This document shows, piece after piece, positions 36,845 through 48,951 of a stretch of DNA of 64,000 nucleotides (the first letter of the stretch is position 1; every line of letters starts with the position of its first letter). The notes under the pieces are model-generated. The model ran no database searches. It was not told the DNA's origin and worked only from the letters and a program-made list of their open reading frames with translations. Origin of the DNA: Diadophis punctatus similis (lineage: Eukaryota; Chordata; Lepidosauria; Squamata; Dipsadidae); assembly GCA_023053685.1 (NCBI GenBank), contig JALIGW010000063.1, positions 2,786,614 to 2,850,613 on the forward strand, given 5' to 3'. The translations under genes and the position numbers were made by a program.

Positions 36845-39800
36845 CTGAGAAAACAGTAAGTAATATTATTTTTATAGTCTCTCATATTTAAAGAAAGACT
36901 TTTTTTTGGATGACAGTTGATACCGAGAGACAAGAAAGCTATAGTAATTGATAAACTGAAATATAGATATATAGAAAGATGAAAAAAATTCTGGTTGCCC
37001 ATCTAGGCAGCTTACAGTTCCAAGCTGACAAGTAGAAAGTATACTTCCTTTAGCAGAATTCATCTTGCCCAATCCATCACTTTCTTCTATCTCTTCCTGC
37101 CTTATTCTTCAAGATCTTATTCCTCCCATTATAGAATAAAATGGACGTTAAAAATAGCAATGAAGAATAAAATACCGTATTTTTCGGAGTATAAGACGCA
37201 CCTTTTTCCTCCCTAAAAGTGGCTGAAAATTTGGGTGCGTCTTATACTTCGAATGCAGTTTTTTTTTCCAGCCCTAACCAGGTGCTAACTATCTTCCCAG
37301 CTCTTACCTTGCAGGCTTTTTCATTGTTACTCTCTCCAAAGAATGTTTTTTCCAACCCTAAGTCTTTGCAGAATTTTTTTTCATTGCTCTACTTGCTCCA
37401 AAGAAGGTTTTTTCCAGCCCTAACCAGGTGCTAACGATCTTCCCAGCTCTTACCGGCTTGTGGCTCTTTCATTGTTACTCTCTCAGAAGAATGTTTTTCC
37501 AGCCCTAAGTCTTTGCAGGGTTTTTTTTTTCATTGCTCTACTTGCTCCGAGTAAGTTTTTTTCTAGCCCTAACCAGGTGCTAACTATCTTCCCAGCTCTT
37601 ACTGGCTTGCAGGCTCTTTCATTGTTATTCTCTCAGAAGAAGGTTTTTTTAAGTCGTAACCAGGAGATAAAATAATGTGCTGAAGCTGCTCCAAATAAGT
37701 TATTTTTTAGCCCTAACCAGGTGCTAACTATCTTCCCAGCTCTTACTGGCTTGCATGCTCTTTCATTGTTACTCTCTCAGAAGAAGGTTTTTTAAAGTCC
37801 TAACCAGGGGATAAAATAATGTGCTGAATCAGACCAGACTAAGGATGCTGGCCAGATGAATACCTGGTAGGCAGATTGTTTTCCCCTATTTTCCTCCCCA
37901 AAAACTAAGGTGTGTCTTATACTCCGAAAAATACGGTAGTCAAGTTCACATATATCTTTTAACATCCACTTTGATAACATGTTCTGGTTGAATCCAACGC
38001 CCTTTCCTTTGGTGTCACTCACCTTCCTGAGTGGAGATGGTCCCCTCCGGACAAGGAATGCAATCATAGCAGCACATGGGTTCTTCTTTCCGAGCCCGTT
38101 TTACAAATCCAGGGTGACAAGTGTCCACACATTTTGACTGAGGCAGAGACTAAGCAGAAGAACAAAATTCATTCCAAATTATCTGCCAAATTTTTGTTTA
38201 TTAGATTGATTAAAATGAAATGAAATTGTCCTTAAAAAAGAAACTTCTGAGCAATAGAACAGTAAAAAATAATCCAAATGCTTGTTCCAATTAAGATATA
38301 AAGAAAAAAAATTCCTCATAAACTAGGACTGTCAACCTCAAATGAGGTATTATTTAGCTATATCTGTACATTTATATTTTCAATTCAATACAGCTGCCGC
38401 GCTGGTGAAGTAAGATTAAAGATTACTGTCTAGTTTCTAGAATTATAGTGAGGATGAGTGGAGGAGAAATCATGAGAACATGTCACTCAAAAAGATTAAT
38501 TCAGGCATCTGATACTACACCACATAGAACATGAGTATGAGCCCTGTGTGGGAAACGGATTTCTTTATTTCTTTTTTAAAAAATAATTTGTATTGAACGT
38601 TTTCTAAAAAAATTTTTTACAATCTACTTTTTGACAATCTTTCTATATTGATTTGCATCAATTTTACATCCATTTGTCCCTCATTTTCAATTTTCAATTA
38701 GTTATACGTGTAATTCCATCATTAAATAGAGTTCTATTATATTACAGAATATTACAGTCATTTCCAAAATGTCGATTCAATTTCTCCAAATCCGTTGCTC
38801 CTTTCTTACTTCTATACCTTTTTTGTAATTGATCTTTCTTAACCTTTACACCTGTCATCTAGCCATTTATACCAATCATTCCATATCTTATAATATTCAG
38901 ATTCTTTTTATAATTCATTTCTTTTGTGAGCCTGTCCATTTTTTTATTTTTTTATTTATTTTAAAATTTATATACCGCCCTTCTCCGGGGACTCAGGGCG
39001 GTGAACAGCCAAGTAAAAATACAATATAAACATTAAAATATAAATTTATTTAAAAGAAAATATTTGATATGGCCCTAATTTAAGACAATATAATTAAAAT
39101 TTGGTAAAATTTGATAAAATCTTAAAAACCCCAAAAACTTTTTCATGCCAGCCCGGCTTGATAAAAATGGTACATCTTGAGGGCACGGCGGAAGGTGGCC
39201 AGGTCATGAATGGTTCTTAAATCTGGAGGGAGCTGGGTCTAGAGGGTGGGTGCTCCCACAGAGAAGGCCCTCTCCCTGGGTGTCACCAGCCTACACTGCT
39301 TGGCTGATGGCACCCCGAGGAGGCCCTCTCTGTGAGAGCGCACTGGTCGATGGGAGGCAGTTTGTGGCAGCAGGCGGTCTCGGAGATACCTAGGTCCGAT
39401 GCCATGGAGCGCTTTAAAGGTAATAACCAGCACCTTGAAGCGCACCCGGTAGACCACCGGAAGCCAGTGCAGCTCGCGCAGGAGGGATGTTATATGGGAG
39501 CGCCAATTAGCCCCCGAAACCACTCAAGCAGCTGCATTCTGGACCAGTTGGAGCTTCCGGGTGCTCTTCATGGGGAGCCCCATGTAGAGAGCATTACAGT
39601 AGTCCAGACGCGACGTGACGAGGGCATGAGTGACTGTGCACAGGGAATCCCGATCCAGAAAGGGCCGCAACTGGCGTATCAGGCGGACCTGATAAAAGGC
39701 CGCCCTGGTCACCGCTGTCAGATGGTCCTCTAAGGACAGCTGTGAATCCAGGAGGACACCCAGGTTGTGAGCCCTTTTGGCGGGGGCTAGAGACTCGTCC

Positions 39801-42800
39801 CCGATAGTCAGAGATGGAATCATCTGACTATATCGAGACGCTGGGAACCACAGCCACTCCGTCTTGGAAGGATTGAGCCTGAGTCGGTCTCTCCCCATCC
39901 AGATCTGCACAGCTTCCAGGCACCGGGACATCACTTCAAGGGCATCATTGGGTGGCCTGGGGTGGAAATGTACAGCTGTGTATCATCGGCGTACTGATGG
40001 TACTTCAACCCAAAGCCACGGATGATCTCACCCAGTGGCTTCACATAGATGTTGAACAGAAGGGGCGAGAGAATCGACAGCTGGTGCACTCCATATGTGA
40101 GAGGCCTCGAGGACGACCTCTGCCCCCCTGCCAATACAAACTGCGACTGGTTGGAGAGAAAGGAGGAGAACCAATGAAAAACAGTGCCCCCTATCCCTAA
40201 CTCTTCCAGCCGGTGCAGCATGATACCATGGTCGATGGTATCAAAAGCCGCTGAGAGGTCTAATAGGACCAGGACAGAGGAACAACCCCTGACCCGAGCC
40301 CTCCAGAGATCATCAACCAATGCGACCAATGCCGTTTCCGTGCTGTGCCCTGCCCTGAAACCCGACTGGAACGGATCTAGATATGATGATTTCTCCAAGT
40401 ACTGGGGAAACTGTCGTGTGACCACACTCTCAACAACCTTCGCCACAAAGCGGTTGGAGACAGGGCGATAGTTAGCTAAAATTGCTGGGTCCAGGGAGGG
40501 CTTCTTGAGGAGAGGCCTCATCACCACTTCTTTCAAGGCCGTGGGGAAGTAACCCTCCCCCAAAGAAGCATTAATAATTCCCTGGAGCCAGCCTCGTGTA
40601 ACCTCTCGGGAAGCCAGCACTAACCAGGAGGGACACGGGTCCAATGAACATGTGGCTGCACTGAGCCTCCCCAGAATCTTGTCCACATCCTCAGGGATCA
40701 CCGAGTCAAACTCTTCCCAGATAACGTTCTCAAGACTATTCCCTGTCACCGCGTCCGTATCCACCCAGTTGGAGTCCAGTTCCCCCTGAATCTGAGCAAT
40801 TTTGTCATACAGATATCGTCCAAAATCCTCAGCCCTGCCTTCCAAGGGGTCCTCCCGTGCTCCTTTACACACCCTAAAATTTTCTTAATCACACATTCCT
40901 CTGATGGTATATTGTTGTTCTTCCAATTTTGTGCAAATACTATTCTTGCTGCTATAATAATATGTAAAATTAAGTATTCTGTTTTTGTCCTGGTTCCCTG
41001 TGGGTATTCTTAATAAAAATAATTCCAGTTTCATTTCCATTTGTTGGTTTGTTATCTCTTCAATCCATTTCCTTAGCCTATGCCAGTATTGCTTTGCTTT
41101 TTGACATGACCACCACATGTGGAAGTATGTTCCCTGATTTTGTTTACAATTCCAGCATTCTGGTGATGAGTTGGGGTACTTTTTTGCTATCCTTGCTGGC
41201 GGTAGGTGCCACCTATAGAACATTTTATAAATTTTTTATTTGTATGCTACAGACATCTAAGGCCCAGTTAGGTATTCAAGACAAGGTCCTTTCCATTGAA
41301 GAATTACAGTTTTGTTGTTAGTCGCTACTTGTGTCCAACTCCTTGTGCCCCCAAGAACCAGAGTACTCCAGGACCCCCTGTCCTCCACTGTCTCCCAAAA
41401 TTGTAACTACAATTAGATGACATGGAAAGACAAACCCACATTTATTTATGACTTACACTTGGAGAATTCTTTGCTTTAGTGGGAGACTTAAGATAAGCAA
41501 TTGTATTGAAGGGGTTTGTAGAGGGCTTACAAGCCAAAGACCAAATCTAAGCAGTATTTCATCATAAATTGAGTCTCATTATTTCAAGTGTCAAAAAGGA
41601 CTTTGAAGTGGGGGGTGGAGGTAACTTTCAGTCATTCATTTTTCTAGTTTAAGGCATTATCTCACATCGGACAAGTCATTGTGGTTCCATTTTGATTGAA
41701 TACTTTGGATCACCTTCCTAGCAGCAGGAGGCCTATCCCAGTGGGGTGAAACAAAGGCATAAATAACTCTGGTCACATATGCGCTCTTTAAAAATATCTG
41801 AGCCTGCTCTTTCAGGGGACACTAACACCAACTATACAGACAGAAAAGTTTCCAATATTTTCAAGCACCTTGTTGAGCAACTTTAGCCGTGAAAGAACAT
41901 CTTCGTTGATAATAAGCCTCTGTCTTTCAAGACTCCCCAGTTGCTCTTTGATGGGATCCTTGTTGGGGAAAAGCAACCAACTTATGATATTCAGATCTGC
42001 TGCTACATTTCCACTTTGGTCCAAGTATAGTTTCTCCCAGGAAAAATTGCAAAAATCATTCTTCTCCAGAAAGGGATGGAACTAGAATTGAAACATCCAG
42101 GAATTTTGAAAGCAATTTGAAACATCCTAAGAGGAGGAGCAATTTTAAAGTTCAGCCAGTGAACAAGAGATGTTCAGTCCTCCGTTCACTATTTGCCGAA
42201 ATAGCAATACTACTTAGACTTATATACCACTTCACAATTCTTTTACATCCCTCTCTAAGTAGTTTATAGAATAAGCATATTGCCCCCAACAATTTGGCTC
42301 CCCATTTTACCAACCTTGGAAGGATGGAAGGCTGAGTCAACCTTGAACTGATCAGGATCGAACTCCTGGCAGTGAGCAGTGAAATAGCCAGCAATTAATT
42401 TTATTTATTTATTAGTGACATTTATATATTGCCTAACAGTGCAAGCAATCTCTTAGCGGTTTACACCAGTAAGCAATGTATATTTATATTGACCCCAACA
42501 ATCTGGGTCCTCATTTTACCTACCTCGGAAGGATGGAAGGCTGAGTCAACCTTGAGCCGGTGAGATTTGAACCACTGACCTGCGGATACGTGCATTATAA
42601 CCATTGCACCACCATGGCTAAAAGCAAAGACTGAGCAGCCATCAGTCTGAAAAGCTTTAATTGGATTCCTGCAGTGAGGAGGGGTTAGGCTAAATGATCC
42701 CAGGTTTAGCTGAAATTTAAGAATCTAAAATTCTATCATGCTAATTACAAACCCATAAGTACAGGAATTTATTTAAAATGTATACATTTTAAATAATTTT

Positions 42801-45505
42801 ATAATCGCAGTGTTTAATATCAAAATATAATTGTCATAGTGCCTGCTCTTGGAACATAATCCTGTGAACTCAATCTGGCCTCAGTTGGCCAGTGTTTCGA
42901 AGAACAAGTAAGTTGAAATTGTTCCACTATATGGACATCGGATTTTTTTCTAAATAGGAACTAGGTCTGATGAATCCTTGTCAGGACCCCATACCTGCCA
43001 TGGCTCTAGCCTTGGAGCCTCCAATCTCTCTTTCTCCACCATTTTTCTCCTCCTAGATATTGAGGAATATGCAACATTCAAGGCATGGGCCAGAGTCTTA
43101 ACAACACTATAAAAATGGTGGTCATTTTTTATCTCAATTCTGTTCTTTTTCTCTTGCATGTCCAGTGGTGCTATCTGGGTGCATCGTCTCCTGCCCTTGA
43201 CAGAAAGGACATGCTTTGAAAAAGAACAGCGAAAAGACTGATCTTCAAATTTGGAATCCCTAAAAAGTTTGGGTTGAAAGGTGTCATCATTTGGCCATTT
43301 TCTTTCCTGAAAAGAAAAGGCCCAAAAACTATGGATATATTTGTAAAGTGGATGTCTTGCCATTGGCAGTTTCTCAACCGTTGTTGTGATCCAGACTTTC
43401 TCTTGAATGGGTCCTGGCAAACCTTCAATTGTTAAATGGATGTTGCGAAGTCTATCCACAATGGAAAAAAATTCTAAGAAGTGTACAAAGACATTGACTT
43501 TTCTCCACTTAAAAATGGCATTTCTGAGATGTTCTATAGCTCTAGCCATTGAGAATTGTTGTGAGATAATAACAACACAAATTCCATTTCTGACAAGCAT
43601 AGGAGTAAAAGTTCTCATGAAATTCTCTCCCTCCTCTGTGTCTGTTGAAAAGAGACCAATCAAAGTCCATCTGAAATGGAGGAGAAGTTGGACAATTCCT
43701 ATATACTGAAACCCATTTTTGGGGAGCATCTGATGGAAAAAGGGAATTTGACTTTTATCACTCAGAGCCTCTGAAACAATTCCATAACGTACCTTAAGAA
43801 GCAATAAAAATAGTGTATTATATTTAGATCAGATGAAATCCAAAATGTAAGCTGTTAACACATCCAGTGTGGTTCTCACAAACATATTAGAATAGTTTTT
43901 GGTTCTTAACCCTTAAGCCATATCAAGATAAAGAATACAAAATGCACAATATTAGCAAGTTTGAATATAATCATTTGTCTAATCTGGGGTCTAAGATACC
44001 GCCCTTTCTCTTTTCTAATAAAATTGACATTCATTCAAAAGGCTTTTATCTCTAATAGTCTTCTATCTCTAGAGCACTGCAATTACAAATCAGTTCATTT
44101 TAGAGATTTGCTTAAATGTTCCATATTTGACATTGTCACTAATTGCTCAAGTTTTGCTCGAGTAAATGTTTAGCCCCCTCCCCACTGTAGATCTCAATCC
44201 CTAGCCATGACAATGGCCATAGTGAAAAGCTGTTTGTGAATTCCAAAGAAAAGATATGATTGAATCTATTACCCACCCACCAACAACCTGCTCACTTTAC
44301 CAGATAGAGAAACACACAAACAAACCTGTGGGACTTTATAAGTGCCTACTAATGTTGACATCTGAATGGAGATGTCATCAAAAGATCCATCAAGAACAGC
44401 CATCAGGTTGTCCTTCTTGCCACAGCTGTCATTGGGAACATTGGCTTCTCCAGTTGAGAGCATGTCCAGCAAGGCATCTGAAGTGCCAAGGGTGTTGAAA
44501 TAGTTGTCATGGATGTTGTAGCCAAGTGTGAAATTGTACAAAAGCTGAGAATTCTTGTTGACTTGTTGAATGGCAAATATGAAGCATATGATTGTTGCTG
44601 GATCAGTAAATGAACTACTGTAAGAAATGTTCATGATAACATCATCTCTAACAACAACAACAAAATATATTTTCATTTATTCATCTTTCTCTCCAGAAAG
44701 ATGAATAAGTCTTCAGTCTTAACCTTAAAGAGTCCAAAACAAGAAGCAAATTACTGTATAGTCACCCATCACCATTTAATTTTTATGAGTGTTGAGAAGG
44801 TGGGATGGAAACTTAATATTTAAAATATATCATTATTTATAATAATGCTCATTTTACATTTGTGCAATGACCAAGATTCAAAATTATTCAATCATTAAAA
44901 TAGAATCATCAGCAAAGAGGACTTACAAATGATCCAGAAAAGCAATTCTAAAAACAAGCCATCCTCTATTCCTACTAGGATCAGGCATCGAATGTTAATG
45001 AATGGTTATAAAAATGGGTTTGGCAGGGGCAACTACAAATTTTTCAATAAGCTAGTTCTGATTAATTCCGGATTATATGAGGGGAAAATAATTTGGACTT
45101 TGGGGATGGGGTTGCTCCATCTTTGGATTTTGGTCTCTTAAAATAAGACTTGAGAGAAGCCATGGAAATCCAAATGATTCAAGAAATTAAACAGGTCCTG
45201 CAATATAGGAGTAACTGAAAGAAAAAGGAGAAGTGTGTTAGGATTGCAAATGGAGAGAATGCAACTCCATCACACTGAATGACTTAAGAGGGAGATTGAG
45301 TATAAGGAGCTGTGTTGAAAGTCAACATCATGTGGGATATTACTGTGGCAATGGAGACTATACCAATGAGGTGTTCTCCTGGCCTGTAATAGCTCCGTAG
45401 TTTTTTCCCCTCCTGCTCCTCCATCCTCAGCAGGCAGTTCATTCTCAGCTTCCCAGAGACTTGCTGGGACATCAGCAGCAGCAGAAGGAGAAGGAGGAGG
45501 TCCAT
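35940..45505 (-). CDS. V2R-3: type-2 vomeronasal receptor, all six exons open, exon 1 donor mutated
   Basis: Exons: 45288-45505, 44326-44617, 42995-43792, 41869-42081, 38023-38149, 35940-36844. Every exon is open, and the predicted joined product is about 850 aa with signal peptide, flytrap, Cys-rich and 7TM parts. Exon 3 is 798 nt because of one extra codon (CVVII where others have CVVI). The exon 1 donor reads TTAAGT where V2R-2 has GTAAGT, so normal exon 1-2 splicing should fail; read-through hits TAA at once. The exon 3 acceptor is AAG rather than CAG. The coding frame is preserved but expression as a full receptor is doubtful. Intron 4 contains an L1 with nested L2, and intron 5 a TA-flanked element. 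Confidence 0.88.
37175..37936. mobile_element. 762 bp TA-flanked TIR element with four internal tandem repeats
   Basis: The ends are inverted: CCGTATTTTTCGGAGTATAA at the left, and TATACTCCGAAAAATACGG at the right. TA lies on each side (37173-37174 and 37937-37938). V2R-4 and V2R-2 have the uninterrupted site (AATAAAATAGTCAAG and AATAAAATAATCAAG), which shows that one TA was duplicated. The interior has four copies of a roughly 147 bp unit containing CCCTAACCAGGTGCTAAC, at about 37271, 37417, 37566 and 37710. No transposase; it is a non-autonomous Tc1/mariner-like element by its TA target. Confidence 0.85.
38023..38149 (-). CDS. V2R-3 exon 5, cysteine-rich region
   Basis: 127 nt; acceptor CTTAG, donor [26 protein letters not shown], then [18 protein letters not shown]. 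Intact; DTC replaces DNC. Confidence 0.93.
38562..41250 (-). mobile_element. L1 3' fragment in V2R-3 intron 4, split by an L2
   Basis: The left part (38562-38940) is AT-rich L1 3' UTR ending at a T-rich stretch. The right part (40885-41250) encodes [34 protein letters not shown] and FLLRI of the L1 ORF2 C-terminus on the minus strand. The host flank (GTGGGAAACGGAT left, CTAAGGCCCAGTTAGG right) is contiguous in V2R-1 and V2R-2, which defines the insertion. Confidence 0.8.
38945..40880 (-). mobile_element. L2-type LINE, RT to 3' end, inactivated
   Basis: The minus strand encodes an almost continuous reverse transcriptase: [72 protein letters not shown] and [12 protein letters not shown] (39931-40872). 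The C-terminal domain follows (39239-39934), split by a frame break at about 39932 and a stop at about 39524. The 3' end with GCCCTGAGTCCC lies near 38985. It is the least damaged L2 RT in the window and differs in sequence from the copies at 6395 and 21030. Confidence 0.9.
41869..42081 (-). CDS. V2R-3 exon 4, end of ligand-binding domain
   Basis: 213 nt, phase 0 to 0. From [13 protein letters not shown] to [10 protein letters not shown]. Open; acceptor TTCTAG, donor GTGCTT. Confidence 0.92.
42202..42394 (-). repeat. tRNA-derived SINE, truncated, in V2R-3 intron 3
   Basis: Same site as 4348 and 28730. Its tRNA-like head is replaced by a second SINE. Confidence 0.78.
42395..42617 (-). repeat. 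Second tRNA-derived SINE in V2R-3 intron 3
   Basis: A different SINE copy of the 18326 type (GTGACATTTATATA, AGCGGTTTACACC), inserted into or replacing the end of the older one. Confidence 0.78.
42995..43792 (-). CDS. V2R-3 exon 3, main ligand-binding exon
   Basis: 798 nt (266 codons), phase 0 to 0. The acceptor is TTCTTAAG, where the sisters have TTCTTCAG, and the first residues are VRYG instead of ISYG, ISFG or IRFG. Donor GTATGG. One extra Ile codon lies in [13 protein letters not shown]. Open to LEPWQ. Confidence 0.92.
44326..44617 (-). CDS. V2R-3 exon 2, ligand-binding domain
   Basis: 292 nt; acceptor CTTACAG, donor [26 protein letters not shown] to GTYKVPQ. Open. Confidence 0.93.
45288..45505 (-). 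CDS. V2R-3 exon 1, signal peptide, donor lost
   Basis: 218 nt from the ATG at 45505. It begins [18 protein letters not shown], then [20 protein letters not shown]. The exon-intron joint reads CCCTC then TTAAGT; the invariant G of the donor is T. Confidence 0.9.
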
Positions 45506-46688
45506 AATTCATGGGGCTGATTCAATCATTTCACTATTTCTAAGGAAGAACAAGATAATTTGAAGAATTCAAGCATTCTCACAAGATGGAAATGAGGGTG
45601 ACTTTCTTAACTGAGAGAGAGATTATCAGAACTTCATCTGGAAAGGAGAGAAAAGAAAGGTACATTCAAGAAGCACAGTCCCTGAATGTCCCAAAATTTG
45701 TGCTACACAGAGTGTGACCTGAGACATTTTTCCTTTTCTGAAGCAAGATCCCTTTCAAGTTGCTTCAGTCTGATGTTTACATTAAAGACGATCACTGGAG
45801 TAATATCAGGAGAGATCTCACAGAGCAGGATTTTAGTAATTATTGTAAGAAGCAACATCTCCTCTGGGGATCCTGAACTACTTCTGGGCCTCCATGTGCA
45901 GAGGGGAAGCTGGAGAAAAGCATAGTGAAATATCATAGATATAACCTTAGAGGGCATTGGTCTGAAGTGGTTGTGGTCCTTCCTTTCTGGACATGTCTAG
46001 AAAGTGATGCTGAAGAAAGATAGTTCGACACTCAGGAAATTGGGTGTTGTCCTTCAATGTGCTCTCTTGTCTCCAGAGACTCCTCGGGAAGGTCACCCAG
46101 AACTAAACAGTTTGGTGCCACCTTAGATTGATGACAATTAATTCTAGTGCTGTCTGTCTCCTGATGCTAAGGAAGAAATCTTTAACCTTGAATTCTGCCT
46201 AATGTTAAGAATAGGATCTGTTTTTGATTTACTTTTTCATTTGATCTCCAGATATTAAATCACAGGTGGGATTCATCCAGTTGGCATCGGTTTGTCTGAA
46301 CTGTTTGTTAACTTTTTCCCTGTTTGGCGAACTGGCTGATCGTACCACTGGCTCGCCCCGTCCTGCCCGCCCCACCCCTCCAAGGCCCAGCTGCTCCTGC
46401 TTTTCGCCTGCTTGCCTGCCATCGCCCACCTAATTTTTGGAAAGTTGCAATAAATACAAGGCAATTTACCTTGCCTAATGTTAAGAATAGGATCTCTTCA
46501 TAATTTACTTTTCTATTAGATCTCCATATATTAATTCCAAATTGGAAGTGGTTATAAAATTGCTCATGCGAAAGTAAAATTTCATTTCCCCTAGAAATAT
46601 CAATTTTGGAATGATGTTATAGATGAAGGGTCTGGAAATTGATAATTGGCTAACTGTATCATAGGGTAAATATAGAATAAGTTATGGG
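45506..46688. other. 5' flank of V2R-3; no gene seen
   Basis: Non-coding, collinear with 16825-17945 and 31942-32850, with a MITE-like copy at 46256-46440. It ends at the DIRS insertion. Confidence 0.5.
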
Positions 46689-46840
46689 AAGGGACGTTGG
46701 TACTTGCCTGATACGTCCTTTCTCGTAGGGTGGAGCTAGCCTCCAAGAATGGGTTAAATCTGTCCTCTAGCCAATCAGGACCGAGTTTTTGAAAAGTATA
46801 AATACAACCTTCTTGCATTGGAACCCCCTCTTTTTGCGAG
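46689..46840. repeat. DIRS left inverted terminal repeat
   Basis: GGAGCTAGCCTCCAAGAATGG and the following 110 bases are inverted relative to 52619-52715. The outer 45 bases (AAGGGACGTTGG onward) are unique to this end and reappear, reversed, in the internal complementary region. Confidence 0.85.
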
Positions 46841-46993
46841 GGAAGAAGGTCAAACTCGAAGTGCTTACCCATCAAACCAAAGTATTTAATAGTGGAAAAT
46901 CATGAAGAAACAATGCACAAGAAACCATGAACATATGTACAGACTGGAAATAATGAGTACGGACAGTCCAGCCAACCCAATGAGCAGGGAGGG

Positions 46994-47082
46994 ACTTGGA
47001 GGCTAGCTCCACCCTACGAGAAAGGATGTATCAAGTGAGTACCAACGTCCCTTCTCCATAGTGGATGGAGCTAGCCTCCAAG
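46994..47082. repeat. DIRS internal complementary region
   Basis: The reverse complement of the extreme left end (to about 47042) is followed directly by the reverse complement of the extreme right end (CTCCATAGTGGATGGAGCTAG). This is the template used to complete and circularise DIRS cDNA. Confidence 0.87.
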
Positions 47083-47149
47083 AATGGGACATACCAAAGT
47101 ACCCTTGTCCCTAGGGCTGGCCACCTAATCCTGGCTGGAACTGCCACTG

Positions 47150-48106
47150 ACCCATACCCCTTGGTGCAACACCCTCCGGCCAAAGTCCACCTCCTCAGAG
47201 GCATAAGCGTCCAGTTTATAGTGCCGGACAAACGGCGTTGGGGAGGCCCAAGTGGCCACATGGCAAACCTCCTCAATAGAAGCATGGGCATTCCAAGCCG
47301 CTGGTGGCCGCGCTGCGCATGGAGTGTGCTGTGAGTCCGGGAGGCCGGGGCAAAGACAATTGTTCATAGGCCGAAGAAATGGCCGCACGGAGCCAACGGC
47401 CCACCATGGAAGCTGACGCTTTACAGCCCATGGAAGAAGGGCGAAAAGACACAAAAAGTGCCTCAGTTTGTCGGAAGCTAGAGGTGCATTGCAAATAGAT
47501 GTCCAAAGCGTGCCTGACGTCCAGCAGGTGCCACTTACGCTCAGTGTCATTGAGTGGAGTTTGGTAGAAACTGGTGAGGATGATCTTCTGTGCCTTATGA
47601 AAATAAGTATTTACCTTCGGGACTAAGGTGGGGTCCAGGCATAGGACCACCCTGTTGGAGTGAAAGATGCACAGGTCCCCCCTCAGAGACAGAGCGGCCA
47701 ACTCAGAGATCCTGCGTGCGGAAGTCACTGCCACTAGAAACACTACTTTATATGTTAAGTGGACCAAAGAGGACATAGAAAGGGGCTCAAACGGGGCCAT
47801 AATGAGAGCAGTTAATACCTTGGTCAGGCCCCAAGTCGGGAACCTATGGACTACGGGAGGGCACAGGTTGGCAGCTCCCTTGAGGAACTGTCTCAGGAGT
47901 GGGTGGGCAGAAAGGGAGTCCAAGTTCTGACAAGAAAGTACAGTAGAAAGCACCGCCACTTGGCTGCGGAGTGTATTAGGGGAGAGGCCCTTGGCAAGTC
48001 CCTGGAGCAAAAATTGAATTACGTTATAATTGACAGTTCTACGGGGGAATACCCCACCTGCGTGCACCAGTGACAGAAGGTCTTCCACGTGGCCCAATAA
48101 ATTCAT
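47150..48106 (-). pseudogene. DIRS tyrosine recombinase (YR), frameshifted
   Basis: Integrase of the lambda/Cre-type fold, which inserts circular DIRS DNA. Arg box SARRISELAAL (about residues 129-139), His-x-x-Arg box HSMRSAATS (about 261-269). The frame then shifts near 47310, and the rest, with WASPTPFVRHYKLD containing the catalytic Tyr (codon 47218-47220), lies in another frame. All catalytic residues are present in the DNA, but no single frame spans them. Confidence 0.85.
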
Positions 48107-48382
48107 TCTGTAGATGGCCTCCTAGAGGCCAATATGATTTGAGCAATATTGTCCGGAAACAGGCGATGCCTCAGAGTGAGCCGCTCAAGCGCCAGGTGGT
48201 CAGTTGTAGCCAATGCGGCTCTGGATGATGAACTGACCCCTGGACAAGCGACCACTCTGTCAGCGGGATTCGCCAAGGAGGTGACACAGACAGGGACATG
48301 AACCAAGCCCTTCTGAGCCAATGGGGGGCCAGGAGAAGCACCTCCGCCCTCAACTGCAGGACCCTCCAGATGACCTTGGGGA

Positions 48383-48930
48383 TCAAGGGCAGGGAGGGAA
48401 TGCATACAGTAGCCCTTGCGGCCAGTCGCAACGAAGAGTGTCTGTGCCCTCTGCCCCCTGTGTCCAAAACCTGGTGATGAACCTGGGCAACCTGGCGTTC
48501 TCCGGGGTGGCGAAGAGGTCCATGACCGGCAGACCGAACCAACTGACCAGCTGCTGGAACAGATCCGGGTGAAGAGACCACTCCGCCGGATCGATGGAGT
48601 TTTGGCTGAGCCAGTCTGTGGTCATGTTGCTCACCCCGGAGATGTGCTCCGCTGCAAGGGACAGTAGATGCTGTTCCGCCCAGAGCCCCAGTGTCATTGC
48701 TTTTGCCATGAGAGCCTTGGACATGGTCCCACCCTGTCTGTTGATGTGAGCCTTTGTCGTGACATTGTTCATCAGGACAAGCACATGGCTGCCTGACAGA
48801 AGGCTCCGGAAGTGGACTAGGGCCAACCTGATGGCTCTCATTTCTAGCAGGTTGATGGGAAGGCTCTGTTCTGGAAGGGACCAAGTGCCCTGGGCAACCT
48901 GGGACTGGACGTGAGGGCCCCAACCTGTGG
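48383..48930 (-). pseudogene. DIRS RNase H domain
   Basis: The minus strand reads LTLTTDASTTGWG at the start, after a frame change from RT. LLEMRAIRLAL, LVLMNNVTTKAHINRQGG and AEHISGVSNMTTDWLSQ follow. The Asp of TTDAS and the Glu of LEMRA fit the active site; the family Asp in the third motif is Asn in this copy (LMNNVT). Confidence 0.78.
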
Positions 48931-48951
48931 TGCTGGCATCGGTGGTCAGGG

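Noticed and set aside
37175..37936. Possible CRISPR-like array because of four regularly spaced repeats
   Set aside because: The units are about 147 bp and contiguous, with no short spacers; this is a vertebrate transposon interior.
48171..48923. 250-codon minus-strand frame over the DIRS RNase H region
   Set aside because: It is a shadow frame; the conserved RNase H residues are in the other frame.
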